The position numbers were made by a program, and so were the translations under genes. The notes beneath the pieces are model-generated. The model was given only the letters and a program-made list of their open reading frames with translations. It did no database searches and was not told where the DNA came from. From the NCBI RefSeq assembly GCF_000143415.4, contig NW_003314286.1, forward strand, positions 203,616-267,615: a stretch of 64,000 bases of DNA. The letters are read 5' to 3'. This DNA comes from Selaginella moellendorffii (taxonomy: Eukaryota; Streptophyta; Lycopodiopsida; Selaginellales; Selaginellaceae). Shown here piece by piece: positions 46,939-58,800 of the stretch (the first letter of the stretch is position 1; each line of letters opens with the position of its first letter).

Positions 46939-49115
46939 AACTTCTACAAAGAAGAAAGAAACAAACCAATGTGGTGGTGATCCAGCTCTGGCAATCACGA
47001 AGAATCCCTCGAATCTCTGGGCCGATTCAATCCAGAAAGCTTGAATCGTGGTCAAGAGCGCTAGCGTGGGCGATTTCCGATTGTGGAGAAGATCATCCAC
47101 ATCCAAGCGAGGAGCAAAGCACCGGCGACCCAGAAAATCGCGGGGGATCTAGCGCAATTGCCATGATATCTTGGCTAGCAAGGAACTGGAAGAACAGCTC
47201 AAAGCTCCTCGCAATGCCTCTTTTTTGAAGGGAATGAGACGTGTCCTTAAGCCTTGGCCCTTGCTAAGGACACCATGTCCCTCATCCTTGTCAATGACGG
47301 TAGTGAGGTGGTGGTGGTGGTCCTCCAGTTTTGTGGAGGTGGAGACAAAATATTTGGAGTCTTGATCGTCAATCCTACTCTAGCCTACGCACATAAATGT
47401 TTCATGTTCCATTCATTAACACTCAACATTGTAAACTCTGGTTTTTAGTTGTATTTTTATATTTCTTATTATATGGTTAGCTTTATTATTATTATTAACT
47501 CATTAATACAATCATTTGATCTAGTCATGGTCGTGTTGGAACACGTCTCCACAAGTCTTAGAGACGATCCCACACGGTTTCCGGCATTGGCAAAATCAAC
47601 TCCTCCTCGAATTGAATGTTTCATATCGCTGGAGATCGAGTTGGACCCCATTGGTTTCAATCTCTTTTTGTAATACCTGCGCATGCATGCTGGAAGTTTC
47701 TTCGAATTGGATTGAATCACTTGACCACTGCATAAATTAATGTATAGCTTGTGAGAGACTCAGCTACGATTCCTGTCCTAGCAGCTGTTCTTTCGAGTCC
47801 AAGAGAAATTGATAGAAGCAACATTAAGATTGGATGGATGTTTGCCACCAAAAAAGTCTCCAATGGTACATTGCCAGGTATTTTGACGATATGAGATACA
47901 AGCTTACATCTTTGATCATGGATTTGTTTTGGAAGAGAAAATTCAACCAGCGTTGAGCCACTGTGGCTTTTGCCAGCACCAAGGAAGGACAAAGAAAGTG
48001 ATAAGTGAGTCCAACCAAGGCAGCCACAAATAATAAATTAGGACCACATCAAATGAGAAAATCCCATCAGGAATCAGCCATGTATGTGCAACTGCAAGGC
48101 TAGTGTAGACATATGATCTGTGCTTTATTTCATTGTTGCTGCCTGTTTTTCCCCTGCCACACTTGCCTGTTGGTACTGACTTGGTGGAGTGTAATAAAAG
48201 TAGTGGGAGAGATGGGAGAATGAAATTGATGTTATACTCTGCACTTTTGCTTGTCTTTTTGAAAGAAAAGAAAGAGAGAACCTCAGCAAAAACTTCCTCA
48301 GAGCCTTGCATCTGCTGTTTGAGCTTGCAAAAGCTGATAATGGGGGAGCACCCTTTCAATTGGGATAGATTTCACATCCCTGTCACAGTTGGTGGGCTTC
48401 TCTAGTTGCACATTTCACACAGCTAGCTGCACATACTGGTGTGCAGATCAAATGGGACAAGCAACTCCACTGTCTCAGGAGGCCCACATAGTTGCAGTGT
48501 ACAGTGCTCTTTTACCTTTCACCTCTCAAGGATGAAGTGTTTTCTTGCCTTAGCTGCTGCAGTTTTGGAAGTTGGAGTCAGAGAGGGGAGAGGAAGGGTT
48601 TGGAAGAATGCATACATGTTCAACCATACATGTTATCCAATTTGTCTCCATGCAGAGCTCAAGTTGCTGCTACACAAAATGTTGGGCATGTCCAAAATTC
48701 TGTACAGCTTCACTCTCTGTTGAGTCCAAAATTATAGCAAGGATCAGCACAAGATGATGATCCTCGTGGGAAGTTCAGCGACCAAACAATAAGAAAGTTG
48801 ACAACCTTTTTCTCAAAAAGAAATTATGGTTCCAGGGTGCACATGAGAGTGTTTTGGAGGTCTGGAAGACACAGTTGGCCACCAACATTCAGAATTTCCG
48901 CTGCTGCACGTGTGGCAAGGACGAGAACCCTGATCAAATGGTGGTGGCCAGAAGATCGAAACGTACCCACACCTTCACGATTCGGTTCCAGAGTACAAAA
49001 CCAAAAAAACAAAATGGGGAAAAGAAAGGTCAGCCATGTTTCATGTATAGCAGCTTTTTCTCTCTTTTCCTTCTGAGAAGAGCACATGAAGGCCACAAGG
49101 TCTAAGCATTCTTAC
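46939..49115. other. Long intergenic region, nothing identified
   Basis: About 2.2 kb between a SAUR and a PPR gene, unusually long here. Only short frames without recognised motifs. The sequence near 48430-48760 was examined for a microRNA fold-back and no known plant microRNA was recognised. Confidence 0.5.
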
Positions 49116-51206
49116 TTACAAACTAAACAACCTCTCCGTTTTGCTAAATCCGCCATGGAAACCGCCAGCGTTCGAGCAGTGCAAGTTAGCGAGCAGAACG
49201 TATGCTGCTCCATACCCCGGATCCATCCCGAGGATTTGCCTGGTAGCACCAAGGCCGCCATGGATGCTGCTATGACTCCTTGACGCTCCAAGCAAGCACA
49301 TCCAGTCCAAGGCATCGGCCTCGAAAGGCATGGTTTCGACGAGCTCCCCCGCCTTGGTAAGGCGCCCGGCACGAGCGAGCAAGTCCACCATGCATCGGTA
49401 GTGCTGCTTCGAGGGCTGAATCCCAAAGTCCACGCTCATCGACTGGAAGTATGATCTTCCACTGCCGAGATCGCCCTGGTGGCTGGAAGCGACCAACACC
49501 GACGCGAAGCACGCATCGTCCGGGGCAAAAACCATCTTCATCCCGTGGAAAGTTTCGAAAGTATGATTGCAGTGTTGCCTGCTTTGAGCTGACGCTGCAA
49601 GCACCGCATTGCAAGACACTACGTTTCGTTCCGGCATCTCTTTGAAGATCTTCCTGGCGTCTTTCACGAGCCCGTGTTGGATCGCACACGTCCAGGAGAC
49701 GACGTTCTTTTGTGGCATGGAGTTGAAAAACTCCTTTCCTTCAAAAATGCACCCGTTTAGCGTGTACGCAGCAAGCATGACGTTCCCTGTAACTACATTC
49801 CGCTGAGGAAATCTAAGGTAGAACTTTCTAGCCTCGTCCACGAGTCCACAGCGTGCATAAGCTTCCAGCATAGCGTTCCACGACACCACGTCGTGCTGTG
49901 CCATGTCACAATCGAACAGCTTCTTAGCCTCCTCCAAATGTCCAGTTCCGGCAAATGCCGCTAGCGTGGAATTCCACGTCACCAGATCCTTTGCTGACAT
50001 GGACTTAAAGATTCCCAAAGCTCCGTGCAAGTCCTCGACATTAGCGTAAGCACTAAGCATAGCGTTGTGCGAGAGTATAGTATGATGTGGCATGCTATCG
50101 TATAACTTCTTAGCTTCGTACAGATCCCCGTTTTGGGCAAATGCAAAGAGCATCGTATTACACGACACTACGTTCCTATACGGCATACATTTGTACAGTA
50201 TTTTAGCTTCCTCTAAGTTGAAAGCTTGTAGAATTGCAGCTATCATTGTATTCCAAATAATAATATTTACAAAGGGCAAGCTACAAAACAAGAGTCTTGC
50301 TGCCTCTAGATACCGGTGTTGGGCATAAGCGGCTAGCAATGCACTCGCTGTGATTAAATCCTGCCAAGGCATACTATCATAAACTTGCTTTGTTTGCTCA
50401 AAATCTCCAACTAGCGAGAAGGCACACAGCATACAAGTAAATGACACGGTATCTTTCACAGGCATCTTACTAAATATCACCTTCGCGAGAAGTATATGCC
50501 CGCTTTGAGCATAGGCCGAGAGCAGCACATTCCACGAGATAATATTCCACATTGGCATCGACTCAAACAGTGACTCCACTTCTACCACTTGATCCTTGCG
50601 CGCGTAGCCAGTCAAAATCGTGTTCCACGAGAATAAATCCGGGCCGTCTATCTGTCCAAATATCCTGTGGGCCTCGCCCAGATTCCCTTCCCGGGCATAT
50701 GCCAGGATCATCGCATTGCAGCACACAACGTTGTGAAGCGGCATCGCGTCGAAAAGATACGCCGCATATTCCACCCTCCCTTCAGTGGCGCAGGCAAAGA
50801 TCATGGTGGTCCAAGAGAAGACGTCTCTACGCGGCATCGCATGGAATATCCTCTGGCACTCGCAAAGATTCCCTTGTTGGGCAAATGCGTCGAGCATCGC
50901 ATTCCAGGCAATTAGATTCCATCGCGGCATGGAATCGAAGACCTGCTTGGCTTGCCGCACAAATCCATTGCGGGAGTACGCGCAGAGCATGAGAACCCAA
51001 GAGAAAGAATCCCTCGTCGCGGCAGCCATGCCGCAAAAGAGCTGGAACGCAAGATTGGGGCTCCCGCACCGCCCATACATCTCGATCAGCTTGTTACACA
51101 CGAAGACATCGCCGATTAGCGCGGGATCCATGCGGGAGTGGATCAATCGCGCGTCGCTCAGGCTCCGGCAGCTACGCATGAGCTCCAGCCATCGAGTCCT
51201 GTCCAT
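49116..51206 (-). CDS. Pentatricopeptide repeat protein (PLS type, truncated E-like C-terminus)
   Basis: Intronless, 696 residues from the first ATG in frame (51206). The N-terminus (WLELMRSCRSLSDARLIHSR) is typical of PLS-class PPRs. About 18 PPR motifs follow (for example KQVFDSMPRWNLIAWNAML). The C-terminus has CMVDLLARAGRLTKAGELV and a short E-like segment (MDPGYGAAYVLLANLHCSN), with no DYW domain. Expected role: organelle RNA editing or processing. The codons upstream to 51254 lack an ATG. Confidence 0.87.
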   Translation of the reverse strand: MDRTRWLELMRSCRSLSDARLIHSRMDPALIGDVFVCNKLIEMYGRCGSPNLAFQLFCGMAAATRDSFSWVLMLCAYSRNGFVRQAKQVFDSMPRWNLIAWNAMLDAFAQQGNLCECQRIFHAMPRRDVFSWTTMIFACATEGRVEYAAYLFDAMPLHNVVCCNAMILAYAREGNLGEAHRIFGQIDGPDLFSWNTILTGYARKDQVVEVESLFESMPMWNIISWNVLLSAYAQSGHILLAKVIFSKMPVKDTVSFTCMLCAFSLVGDFEQTKQVYDSMPWQDLITASALLAAYAQHRYLEAARLLFCSLPFVNIIIWNTMIAAILQAFNLEEAKILYKCMPYRNVVSCNTMLFAFAQNGDLYEAKKLYDSMPHHTILSHNAMLSAYANVEDLHGALGIFKSMSAKDLVTWNSTLAAFAGTGHLEEAKKLFDCDMAQHDVVSWNAMLEAYARCGLVDEARKFYLRFPQRNVVTGNVMLAAYTLNGCIFEGKEFFNSMPQKNVVSWTCAIQHGLVKDARKIFKEMPERNVVSCNAVLAASAQSRQHCNHTFETFHGMKMVFAPDDACFASVLVASSHQGDLGSGRSYFQSMSVDFGIQPSKQHYRCMVDLLARAGRLTKAGELVETMPFEADALDWMCLLGASRSHSSIHGGLGATRQILGMDPGYGAAYVLLANLHCSNAGGFHGGFSKTERLFSL

Positions 51207-51295
51207 GCCATTCAAAATGCCCAAGAACCCTAGTTTAGACGGTGGAGATTTCACCGCGTGGGACTAGTATCGCCAATTGTATGGCTGCGATGTAT

Positions 51296-51805
51296 TTACA
51301 GTGTCTTTCCATGAAGAATGAGCTCAGTCGCTTCCTTGCTCTGGATCCACGGATCATTGCGCTGGAGGAGGCGGAGGAGGTACTCGAACAGCGCGACCGG
51401 GCAGGGGATGAGAAGCCCGCCGCTGTAAGCGTAGCCAAATTCTTCCTCGGATTGCTGGAGCAGCGCCCCAAACACTGGATGCTGGAGGTAGCGCGTCTTG
51501 AGGACGAAGCGCTTGTGCTCCGGGCCGACGTAGACCGCGCAAGATCCTCGGTGGACGTCGCGCGGGATCGAAGGAGGCGATCTCCTGGCGATAATCTTCC
51601 TGTTCTTCGGCGACGCAGGGGAGGGCAAGGCGCAGCTCCTGGACGACGCCATTGCGCAAGAGAGGCGCTCGAATTTGTGGCACAGCCGCTTCAAGAGATT
51701 GGTGTGGTGATGGTGATGATCGTCCTGGTGGAGCTTGTGGTAGCGCGAGTGATAATGCCGCCGGAAGAGTAGCGCCTTGAGCTTGATCTTCTTGAGCATC
51801 TTCAT
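51296..51805 (-). CDS. SAUR-like auxin-responsive protein
   Basis: Intronless, 169 residues from the ATG at 51805 (KMLKKIKLKALLF). A His-rich basic N-terminus (HHHHH near residue 30) precedes the SAUR core: RGSCAVYVGPEHKRFVLKT, YLQHPVFGALLQQSEEEFG, GLLIPCPVALFEYLLRLL. Only about 90 bp lie between its stop and the start of the PPR gene on the same strand. Confidence 0.85.
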   Translation of the reverse strand: MKMLKKIKLKALLFRRHYHSRYHKLHQDDHHHHHTNLLKRLCHKFERLSCAMASSRSCALPSPASPKNRKIIARRSPPSIPRDVHRGSCAVYVGPEHKRFVLKTRYLQHPVFGALLQQSEEEFGYAYSGGLLIPCPVALFEYLLRLLQRNDPWIQSKEATELILHGKTL

Positions 51806-52993
51806 CCTCTCCCTGGAGAGAAATATCGATCCTGCTCCTCCCCCTAGAAATATTTCGTCGCCATCGCGGCTCCTCTTACCCTTCCCTCTCGATTCGGCAC
51901 GATTTCCTCTCGATTCCTTGCGGGAAATCGGAGGCCGTGCTAGAACGCGCGTGAATCGACCCCAGGCACCTTGAGGAGGCCGCCAAACCAGAGAAGCACC
52001 GACAGGATCCGGAGCGACCACAGCAGCCAAGATCTCTGGAAGAAGCACAAGATCACAGGGTCCATGAAATGGAAGAAGCTAGAGAATCTAGAGCGAGCGA
52101 TTGAAATGCGAGCGATCGCGACAAGGCACAGCAGAGATTCTCACGGGGAGTGGAGAGGGAAGGAGAGAAGCTGGAAGAACAACGCCATGATCGAAGCTCT
52201 TGCTTGCTCTTTCCAAGAAATAGGGCAAACCCGGGTTTAAATTGGCGTGCGCCGGACTCGAACAGGGGACCGTTTCATGCAAACCCGGTCAAAAGGGGCG
52301 TTGCATCGTATGAAGCGGCGCGTTGAAAAACGTGTTAGTTGTGGGTTCCTCTTTCGGGACGAACTTGTTTGATTAAAATTCCCCAAGGTTTAGTTCGCAT
52401 GGATTCATAGTTAAGTGATATATCATACATTGTGTTAGATCAACTCGATTCTATAAGGTTATAGATCTTCTCAAAGCCAGAGCTCCCAGAGACAGTGAAG
52501 GACCATTGAGAGAGTGAGTGACACGGTTGATCCATCCACGCACGAAGGCAACTTTTGAGCTGAAGAAAAGAAGAAAACGACCACTTGCGACCAAATTAAA
52601 ATATAAAATAAATGAAGAATAAAAGCCAACAATAATATAACATTAAAAAAACAGTGTTAAAAATAATATTTTGGCTGCGGTCGACCAACACCACCACGAT
52701 TTCGAGGATATTTGGTTTTCCCATTGCAGCAAAAGGACTACAAAGTACAGTGGTACAAACAATATATGTTTTGTTTCCTTAGAAGCTTTGGTGGACCTTT
52801 GGATTCCCGCCACTCCTTTTCAATCAATCGACATAGCTTAGCTTGTGCTCGGCCGGGCCGCTGGCAAGTTTTTAAAGTTGAAAAGCAAGATCAAAAGGGA
52901 CCTGTCACATAGGGGCGCACGATAGATCGAGACGAGCACGAGAAAAGTGATAGAAAACTCTGTGACAATAGTACCTGGAGGAGAGCTCGAATT
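51806..52993. other. Intergenic region, nothing identified
   Basis: GC-rich near the SAUR start, AT-rich at 52330-52760. No coding frame accepted. A T-arm-like sequence near 52250-52300 does not complete a tRNA. Confidence 0.5.
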
Positions 52994-54673
52994 CTAAGTA
53001 GATTTTGCCGCTGGCCAAAGTGGATTCTCTAGCAAGTGTGATGAGGCTTGGACACTCCTTACCACCACCTTGCAATCGGCATCAACTGTGTAGGAGATCT
53101 TCAGGCCCTCGAGAATCACATTGTAAAGCACGAGCTTTTCATCCCCTCCTCCATTATGGAGCTCGGAAGAATCGCCATAGAGTGGCTGCGCGATCTCGCT
53201 GACCACTCCATCGTGCGGCCTCTGCCGCTGGCTCAAGGAGCGAATATCGCGAGAGAGAACCTGCGCTATGAAATCATGTAGCTCTCTGGAACTGGAATAG
53301 AGTGAGAACCTTTCCTGCCGTTTTCCAACAGGAGACGCTTGTCAACGACAAAGCAAACAAAAGAAGGAAAGATAACTGCAAAGTGGTTTGCGTAAGGACT
53401 ACGAGTGCGTACCATTTTGTTCCAGCACTCATCGAGGCCATTTAGAGAAGCTTCAGTGAAGGTGACGGAAGCCACGGCGAGTGGATCGTCCTCTCCGCCG
53501 GCCTGGAACAAAAGAGAGAAAAGATAAAATCTTGACAATCTTTCGCAAGTGATCACAGAATAAAATCGGGAAATCTTTGGCTCTTACATTGACCCACGTT
53601 GGTGCCGAAGCTTCTCTCACGGAATCGCAATATGGAAGATAAGGCTTTATGTCAATCACGGGCTACAACATCACAAATACGACAAGCACCATAAAACTTG
53701 GGTAGAAAAGGAGGTCGAAGAATAGTATACCGTGCCATCAACGAGATCAGCTCCGGAAAGCATTAGAATTCCATGCTCCAGACGTTCCACCTGAAGAACA
53801 AATTTTTAAGATCAAACACGACAAGAATTTCAGGGAAAAAGATAGAGACCTTTGCAACTGTTAAGCCGATAGGACACGGTCGATGTGGAGTTCTAGTCGC
53901 AAAAACTCCGAGCTTGGCACCATTGAGCCTTGGCACTCGTACCTTTTACGCAAAGGAACTAGCTTAGCGCTGGAAATACAAAGAATGTGTTTTGTCACCT
54001 TAGCCTTGAAGTCTCGATGGCTCGATAGCTCCCACAAGTTGTGTAAGTCTGTGTTCTCGTGAAAAACGTAGATTAACCAGCAGTGTGAGTACTGCTCAAT
54101 CCCGTCCAGGGCCGCGGCAGGCACCCCGGAGGACAAAACCAAGCGCGATTTAGCAAGTGTTACGAGGAGAGGTTGACGAGGAGTTCCATTTCTTCACAAA
54201 AAAAGAGAGAAAAACTTTTGTTCTCAAATAGAACTTAGATAGAGTTTTGAGTACCTTGTTGAATAACATGATCTCATATACCCGATTGGTGTCATGGGAA
54301 AGGACGATGTGGGAGTTTTTCCAATGACATTGCATTGCATCAAGTTTTTTCGCAAGTCCTGAGGAATGGTCAAAAGATTAGAAAGGAAAACAAAAGGAAA
54401 GGAACGAAAATACTCACACGCTGTGCACGAATTCGGCCCGTTCTTTCTTCGGCTCTTTGCTTCTGGGATATTTGCAAAGCGTCGTCTGATTCAACGAGCT
54501 TGAGCTCCAGTTTGACACACTTTCTTTTCAATCTCCAAACTATATGATATGATCACACCAGAGAACGAAATTTAATCCTTTAGACACCCATCTTCCAAAA
54601 GAATTCGCGTACCTTGAATAAGCAAAGCTGTCGCAGTGGAAACTGAAACCACCGCTATAGCCCATCTCATCAT
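52994..54673 (-). CDS. TrmO/YaeB-like tRNA (N6-threonylcarbamoyladenosine37-N6)-methyltransferase
   Basis: Exons joined on the minus strand. A short hydrophobic N-terminus (MMRWAIAVVSV) and a coiled stretch precede the TrmO domain: TPRQPLLV, GIEQYSHCWLIYVFHEN, FKAKVRVPRLNG, GVFATRTPHRPCPIGLT, LSGADLVDGT and VIDIKPYLPYCDS. These are the conserved SAM-binding and catalytic blocks of the UPF0066 family. After it come FTEASLNGLDECWNKM and a C-terminal extension with YTVDADCKVVV. It should methylate t6A37 of certain tRNAs. The hydrophobic start suggests organelle or membrane targeting (inference). Exon borders outside the core are approximate. Confidence 0.85.
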
Positions 54674-54791
54674 TTCCGTGGCCTAGAGCTTAGGGTTCTA
54701 GCCTTTCTCGTGTCACTAACGTTGACTTATGCGTTGACTAGTTGACTTTTCAGCCAGCTACTGCCCGATCGAAGCGTTCGCAGCTCGCCAT

Positions 54792-56692
54792 CTAAAATGG
54801 CCTTGGCCATTTCTCGTCGCGGTTCGTGCACAATGCCGTGGACATCTCCTGCCTACAAGGAAAACAGTGATTGGATTTTAGCAAAGCTTTGCGAGAAAAC
54901 TTTACCAAGTCCGCTGCTACATATTTCTCGATAAGATTGTCGAGCTGGGAGAGGATTTCTAGTAGAGCACATCGATCTTTGTGTTGGTTATCTTGATCCC
55001 AGGAAAAATTGCCGCTCCCAGCGGAGCTCGCGTCCAGTCGCTCAAGTTCTGCCGAGAAAACTTGAATTAGTAGCAAAAGGAAGAACAGTACCTTCGGGGG
55101 TTTTTGCGCAAAGAACTCGAGCAAAACTGCGAAGGCCGGGTGGAATTCCATTCGGATTTGAGTTCATATCCCTGAAGAAACAAGAACAAAAGACAAAAGT
55201 GGGACTCCGTAAGAAGATGCTCTTACTGGATGACAAAAGCTTTTCCCATACTGCCATCTTCTTCCTCTGTTATTTTGATCTTGTTCCTGGAGAAGACGTC
55301 AAGTTTTGCGTCGTAGAGCGGATCGTCTGGGGAGATGGTCACCCAGATTTCCGCCTGCGAGCAAAGTTTTAAGTGGCAAGATGACAGTTGGTGTGAAGTT
55401 TTACCTCGTCAAAGGGATTGTAAGAAAGAGCGAATCCATAGTCCACAGCCAGTGTAACATTTGGAAGCTGGCCATAGCTGATGAACACCTATACTTGAGA
55501 TTAATTTCGGGACAACAGTGATGCAAAGTAATCTTACTTCATCACCAGTAGCGTAATCTCGATCTGCTATAACCTGAAAGATGCAAGGGTTAGTACATTG
55601 CTTTCAGAGAAAAAGGCGAAGGAACCATACTACGACGCAGTTTTTATCGGGGTCATGCGAAAGAATAGACTCGCACTTCCAGTCGTGATTGATGAGATCA
55701 ACGTAAGGAACCTGGTAAAAAATTCCATAGATGAGAAAGTGAAACTCTATCGAATGAGATCACCATTCCCAGCTCGCAGATGTCCGTCACTCGCCAAGAG
55801 CGCGTCGCCACTGTAAAAAACTTGCTCGAGAAATCAAGAAGAAAAAAATTTACGTACCTATCGAGTATGCGTGCTTGAAGGCATCGTAAGACGCAGTTTC
55901 TCCAAAGATATGGCGACAACGAGAGATTGCCTGCGAGAAAAAACATAAAAATCCACGAATTTGAGTTAGCACCGAAAGAAGATGATCCATTTGTGATACA
56001 AACACTCTGGACGTCCGAAAATTCCATATCCAGCCACCTCTCGCGTTGCGTAGTCTTGAAATAAACCGGACTGTGCCTCACACATTGAAGCTCTTCCTGC
56101 TTCCAAAACACCTGGAGCGCTACAAAACTAAGAACACGAGGAAGAAGAAAATGGTAGACTTAACTGTGTTGTTTAGTTCAACCAGCGAGGGAAGAATTCC
56201 CATGTAAGGATCCCAGGCTGAGTTCTAGGATAGTTTCTTAGCTCTCGACTTTGCGATGAATGAAGAACACTAGTACCTGGCCTTTGTTCCACTGGGCGAG
56301 GATGAAAAGAGCCAGCCGCGACCATTCTGTGGCCTGCGCAGGCAAGAATCTCGCGACTTCGTGTTGCAGGCTTCGAGAAGTGATCATCTGCCAAAGGAGG
56401 TAAGCAATGCACATGTGTAGAACAAGCGAGCATCTTACAAGACTAGGTGGAACTTCCAGCATGCGCTCTCCAGCTCGAATTGGACGAGACGCAAACATTC
56501 CACTGCAAAGCATTGATCTTGCTATCAAATGGGGCAAAGAAAAACGAGTGAAAGATCGCGATGCTCTCACCGCCCGGAAGAACAAGCGCCAATCGAGAGC
56601 GCCGATTGCTGCGCATTGCTTAGGGCGCCTTGCGTCCTCAGCCACGAGAGGAAATGGCTCGTCTTCGAGCCAAGCGCCTTTGAATCGAGCAT
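54792..56692 (-). CDS. SET-domain protein, RuBisCO LSMT-like lysine methyltransferase
   Basis: The first exon starts at 56692 in a frame different from the longer local frame: SKTSHFLSWLRTQGA, then IGACSSGR spliced to GMFASRPIRAGERMLEVPPSL, the family's N-terminal signature. Later exons: GILPSLVELNNT, FKHAYSIV, PYVDLINHDWKCES (the NH motif), DYATGDEVFISYGQLPN (the catalytic SYG), then a C-terminal LSMT substrate-binding-like helical region to a stop at 54792. Such enzymes methylate lysines on chloroplast or cytosolic proteins; substrate unknown. Head-to-head with the ribosomal protein gene, 182 bp apart. Confidence 0.85.
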
Positions 56693-56830
56693 TCCTTGCT
56701 CACAACCCTCAGATCCTCCGTCATCCACCGGCTCAAAAGCAGACACGTGGAACGATCTTACGGTCGGAATCCACCCTATCCAACGGCCGCAGGGGTTTTA
56801 GATCCGACGGCTAGAGCTCCAGTGAAGGCA

Positions 56831-56861
56831 TTAGGGTTTTACGATCTTTAGGGTTCTTGGA
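56831..56861 (+). promoter_or_regulatory. Telo-box-like motifs before ribosomal protein uS5 gene
   Basis: TTAGGGTTTT and TTTAGGGTTCTTGG occur within 45 bp of the ATG. Telo boxes (AAACCCTAA) are established elements of plant ribosomal-protein promoters. Confidence 0.6.
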
Positions 56862-56874
56862 GGGCGGCCGCAAA

Positions 56875-57772
56875 ATGGCGGAGAGGGGAGGAGGAGGAGG
56901 AGGCGAGCAGCGCGAGCGCGGTGGATTTGGCCGGGGCTTCGGCGGTCGCGGCAGGGATCGCGGCCGTGGCGATCGCGGCCGCGGCCGGCGCTCGAGGCGC
57001 GCGGACGAGGAGGAGAAATGGGTGCCGGTGACCAAGCTCGGCCGCCTCGTCAAGGACGGTAAGATCAGGAGCCTCGAGCAGATCTATCTCTTCTCCCTCC
57101 CCATCAAGGAGCACCAGATCGTCGAGTTCTTCCTCGGTAGCGCGCTCAAGGACGAGGTGATGAAGATCATGCCAGTGCAAAAGCAGACGCGCGCCGGGCA
57201 GAGGACGCGATTCAAGGCCTTCGTGGTGGTGGGAGACAACAATGGCCACGTTGGTCTGGGCGTCAAGTGCAGCAAGGAGGTGGCGACCGCGATCCGAGGC
57301 GCGATCATCCTCGCCAAGCTCGCGGTGATCCCAGTGAGGCGAGGCTACTGGGGAAACAAGATCGGCAAGCCACACACCGTCCCGTGCAAGGTCACTGGGA
57401 AATGCGGCTCGGTGACTGTCCGGATGGTGCCAGCGCCCCGAGGAGCTGGGATCGTTGCCGCTCGCGTCCCCAAGAAGGTGCTCCAGTTTGCCGGGATCGA
57501 GGATGTTTTCACCTCGTCGCGCGGATCGACCAAGACACTCGGCAACTTCGTCAAGGTGAGGATTGGTCTGATCGTTCTTTCATTCTCGACGAGTTTTTCT
57601 TGGTCTTTCGCAGGCTACGTACGACTGTCTGTTGAAGACGTATGGGTTCCTCACCCCGGATCTGTGGAAGGAGACCCGGTTTACCAAGTCGCCGTTCCAG
57701 GAGTTCACGGACTACCTGTCCAAGCCTACCAAGTTGGTGATCGAGGACGTCGAGAAGGCCCCGGTGTACTGA
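56875..57772 (+). CDS. RPS2: 40S ribosomal protein S2 (uS5)
   Basis: Two exons, 56875-57555 and 57614-57772; 279 residues. A Gly/Arg-rich RGG N-terminus is followed by [70 protein letters not shown] and [20 protein letters not shown]; the end of exon 2 is [13 protein letters not shown]. Full-length compared with the cytosolic family. Part of the small-subunit decoding-fidelity site. Intron 58 bp. Confidence 0.95.
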
Positions 57773-57983
57773 GTAGCACTACTACTATTCCCTGTTTCAT
57801 CTTTTTGGAGCTTGAATACCAAAGTTTTTGATTTGCTCAGTGATATCGAGTAAGATGATCTTCTAGACAAGCTGCCAGACACGAAGAAAGAGAGATCAGA
57901 GTTTTAGATCGAGCTCATGTTCTTTCTTACATCGAGAACTGGAAAGCCTGGAGTTTTCTCGTAAGCGTTTGGGAGAAGTTGGA

Positions 57984-58726
57984 TCATCCGGCGAGAGGAT
58001 TCGAGTGCATGGTGACTCTGTTTAGCCTGATCTCCGCCAAGGGACGATCTCCAGCACCCGTTTGTGTCTGTAGCGAAGAAACTGTAAGACCACTATCGAT
58101 CGAAAGCAAGAAAAGTGTGTTAACCTTCTCCATGAGGTCGAGAACTTCGAAGCCATGGATGACTTTGCCAAAGACGGTGTAGAGGCCGTTTAAGTGGGGC
58201 TGCTTGGCATACGTGACGAAGAACTGGCTCCCATTCGTGTTTGGTCCGCTGTTGGCCATGGCAAGGATTCCTCTCGCGTTGTGCTGATACAAGAAAGAGA
58301 GTAAGAACAATCGCTCAGCTCAATCTTATCATCCAAGGAGAAGAAGAAAGAAAGAAAGAAGAAAATTTTCTACCTTGAGAGACTCGCGAATCTCATCGTT
58401 AAACTTGCGACCCCAAATGCTGGTACCTCCGCGCCCAGTTCCAGTGGGATCGCCTCCTTGGATCATGAATCCTTTGATGTTGCGGTGGAAGATTGTGCCG
58501 TCGTAGTAGCCGCTCGCGCACAGCGCCAGGAAATTCTACATCTCCAACATGAAAATCTTTCAGTCTCTCTCGCGCTCTCTCTTCTAAGATTTTACCTCGG
58601 CTGTCTTTGGGACCTCGTCGCAGAAGATCTCGCACTTGATATCTCCCAGATTGGTGTGCAATGTGATCGACTACAATGAAACAACAAGATTTCAGCTCCA
58701 ATCGCAGCAGAGACTCTGCTCACCAT
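57984..58726 (-). CDS. PPIL3-type cyclophilin (peptidyl-prolyl isomerase)
   Basis: Five exons in frame: 58726-58724, 58670-58596, 58535-58374, 58283-58125, 58067-57984; 160 residues, the PPIL3 length. The first coding exon is the ATG alone, followed directly by GTGAGC. Domain: [71 protein letters not shown]. The Arg and Phe of the active site are kept. PPIL3 proteins associate with the spliceosome. An AGAACCCTAGAC motif follows the start on the plus strand. 74 bp downstream of the AIR carboxylase stop on the same strand. Confidence 0.9.
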
Positions 58727-58800
58727 CGTCTCCCTCCCAAGAACCCTAGACTTGGGTTTTAAGTTAATTCTTTTACACAAAGCTCTTTAAACTTTAAAGA

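Noticed and set aside
48430-48760. Possible microRNA precursor in a gene-free region
   Set aside because: No long fold-back and none of the conserved plant microRNA sequences I could recall.
52245-52310. tRNA-like T-arm (GTTCGAGTCC on the minus strand)
   Set aside because: The acceptor stem, D-arm and anticodon arm cannot be paired; no tRNA is supported in the window.
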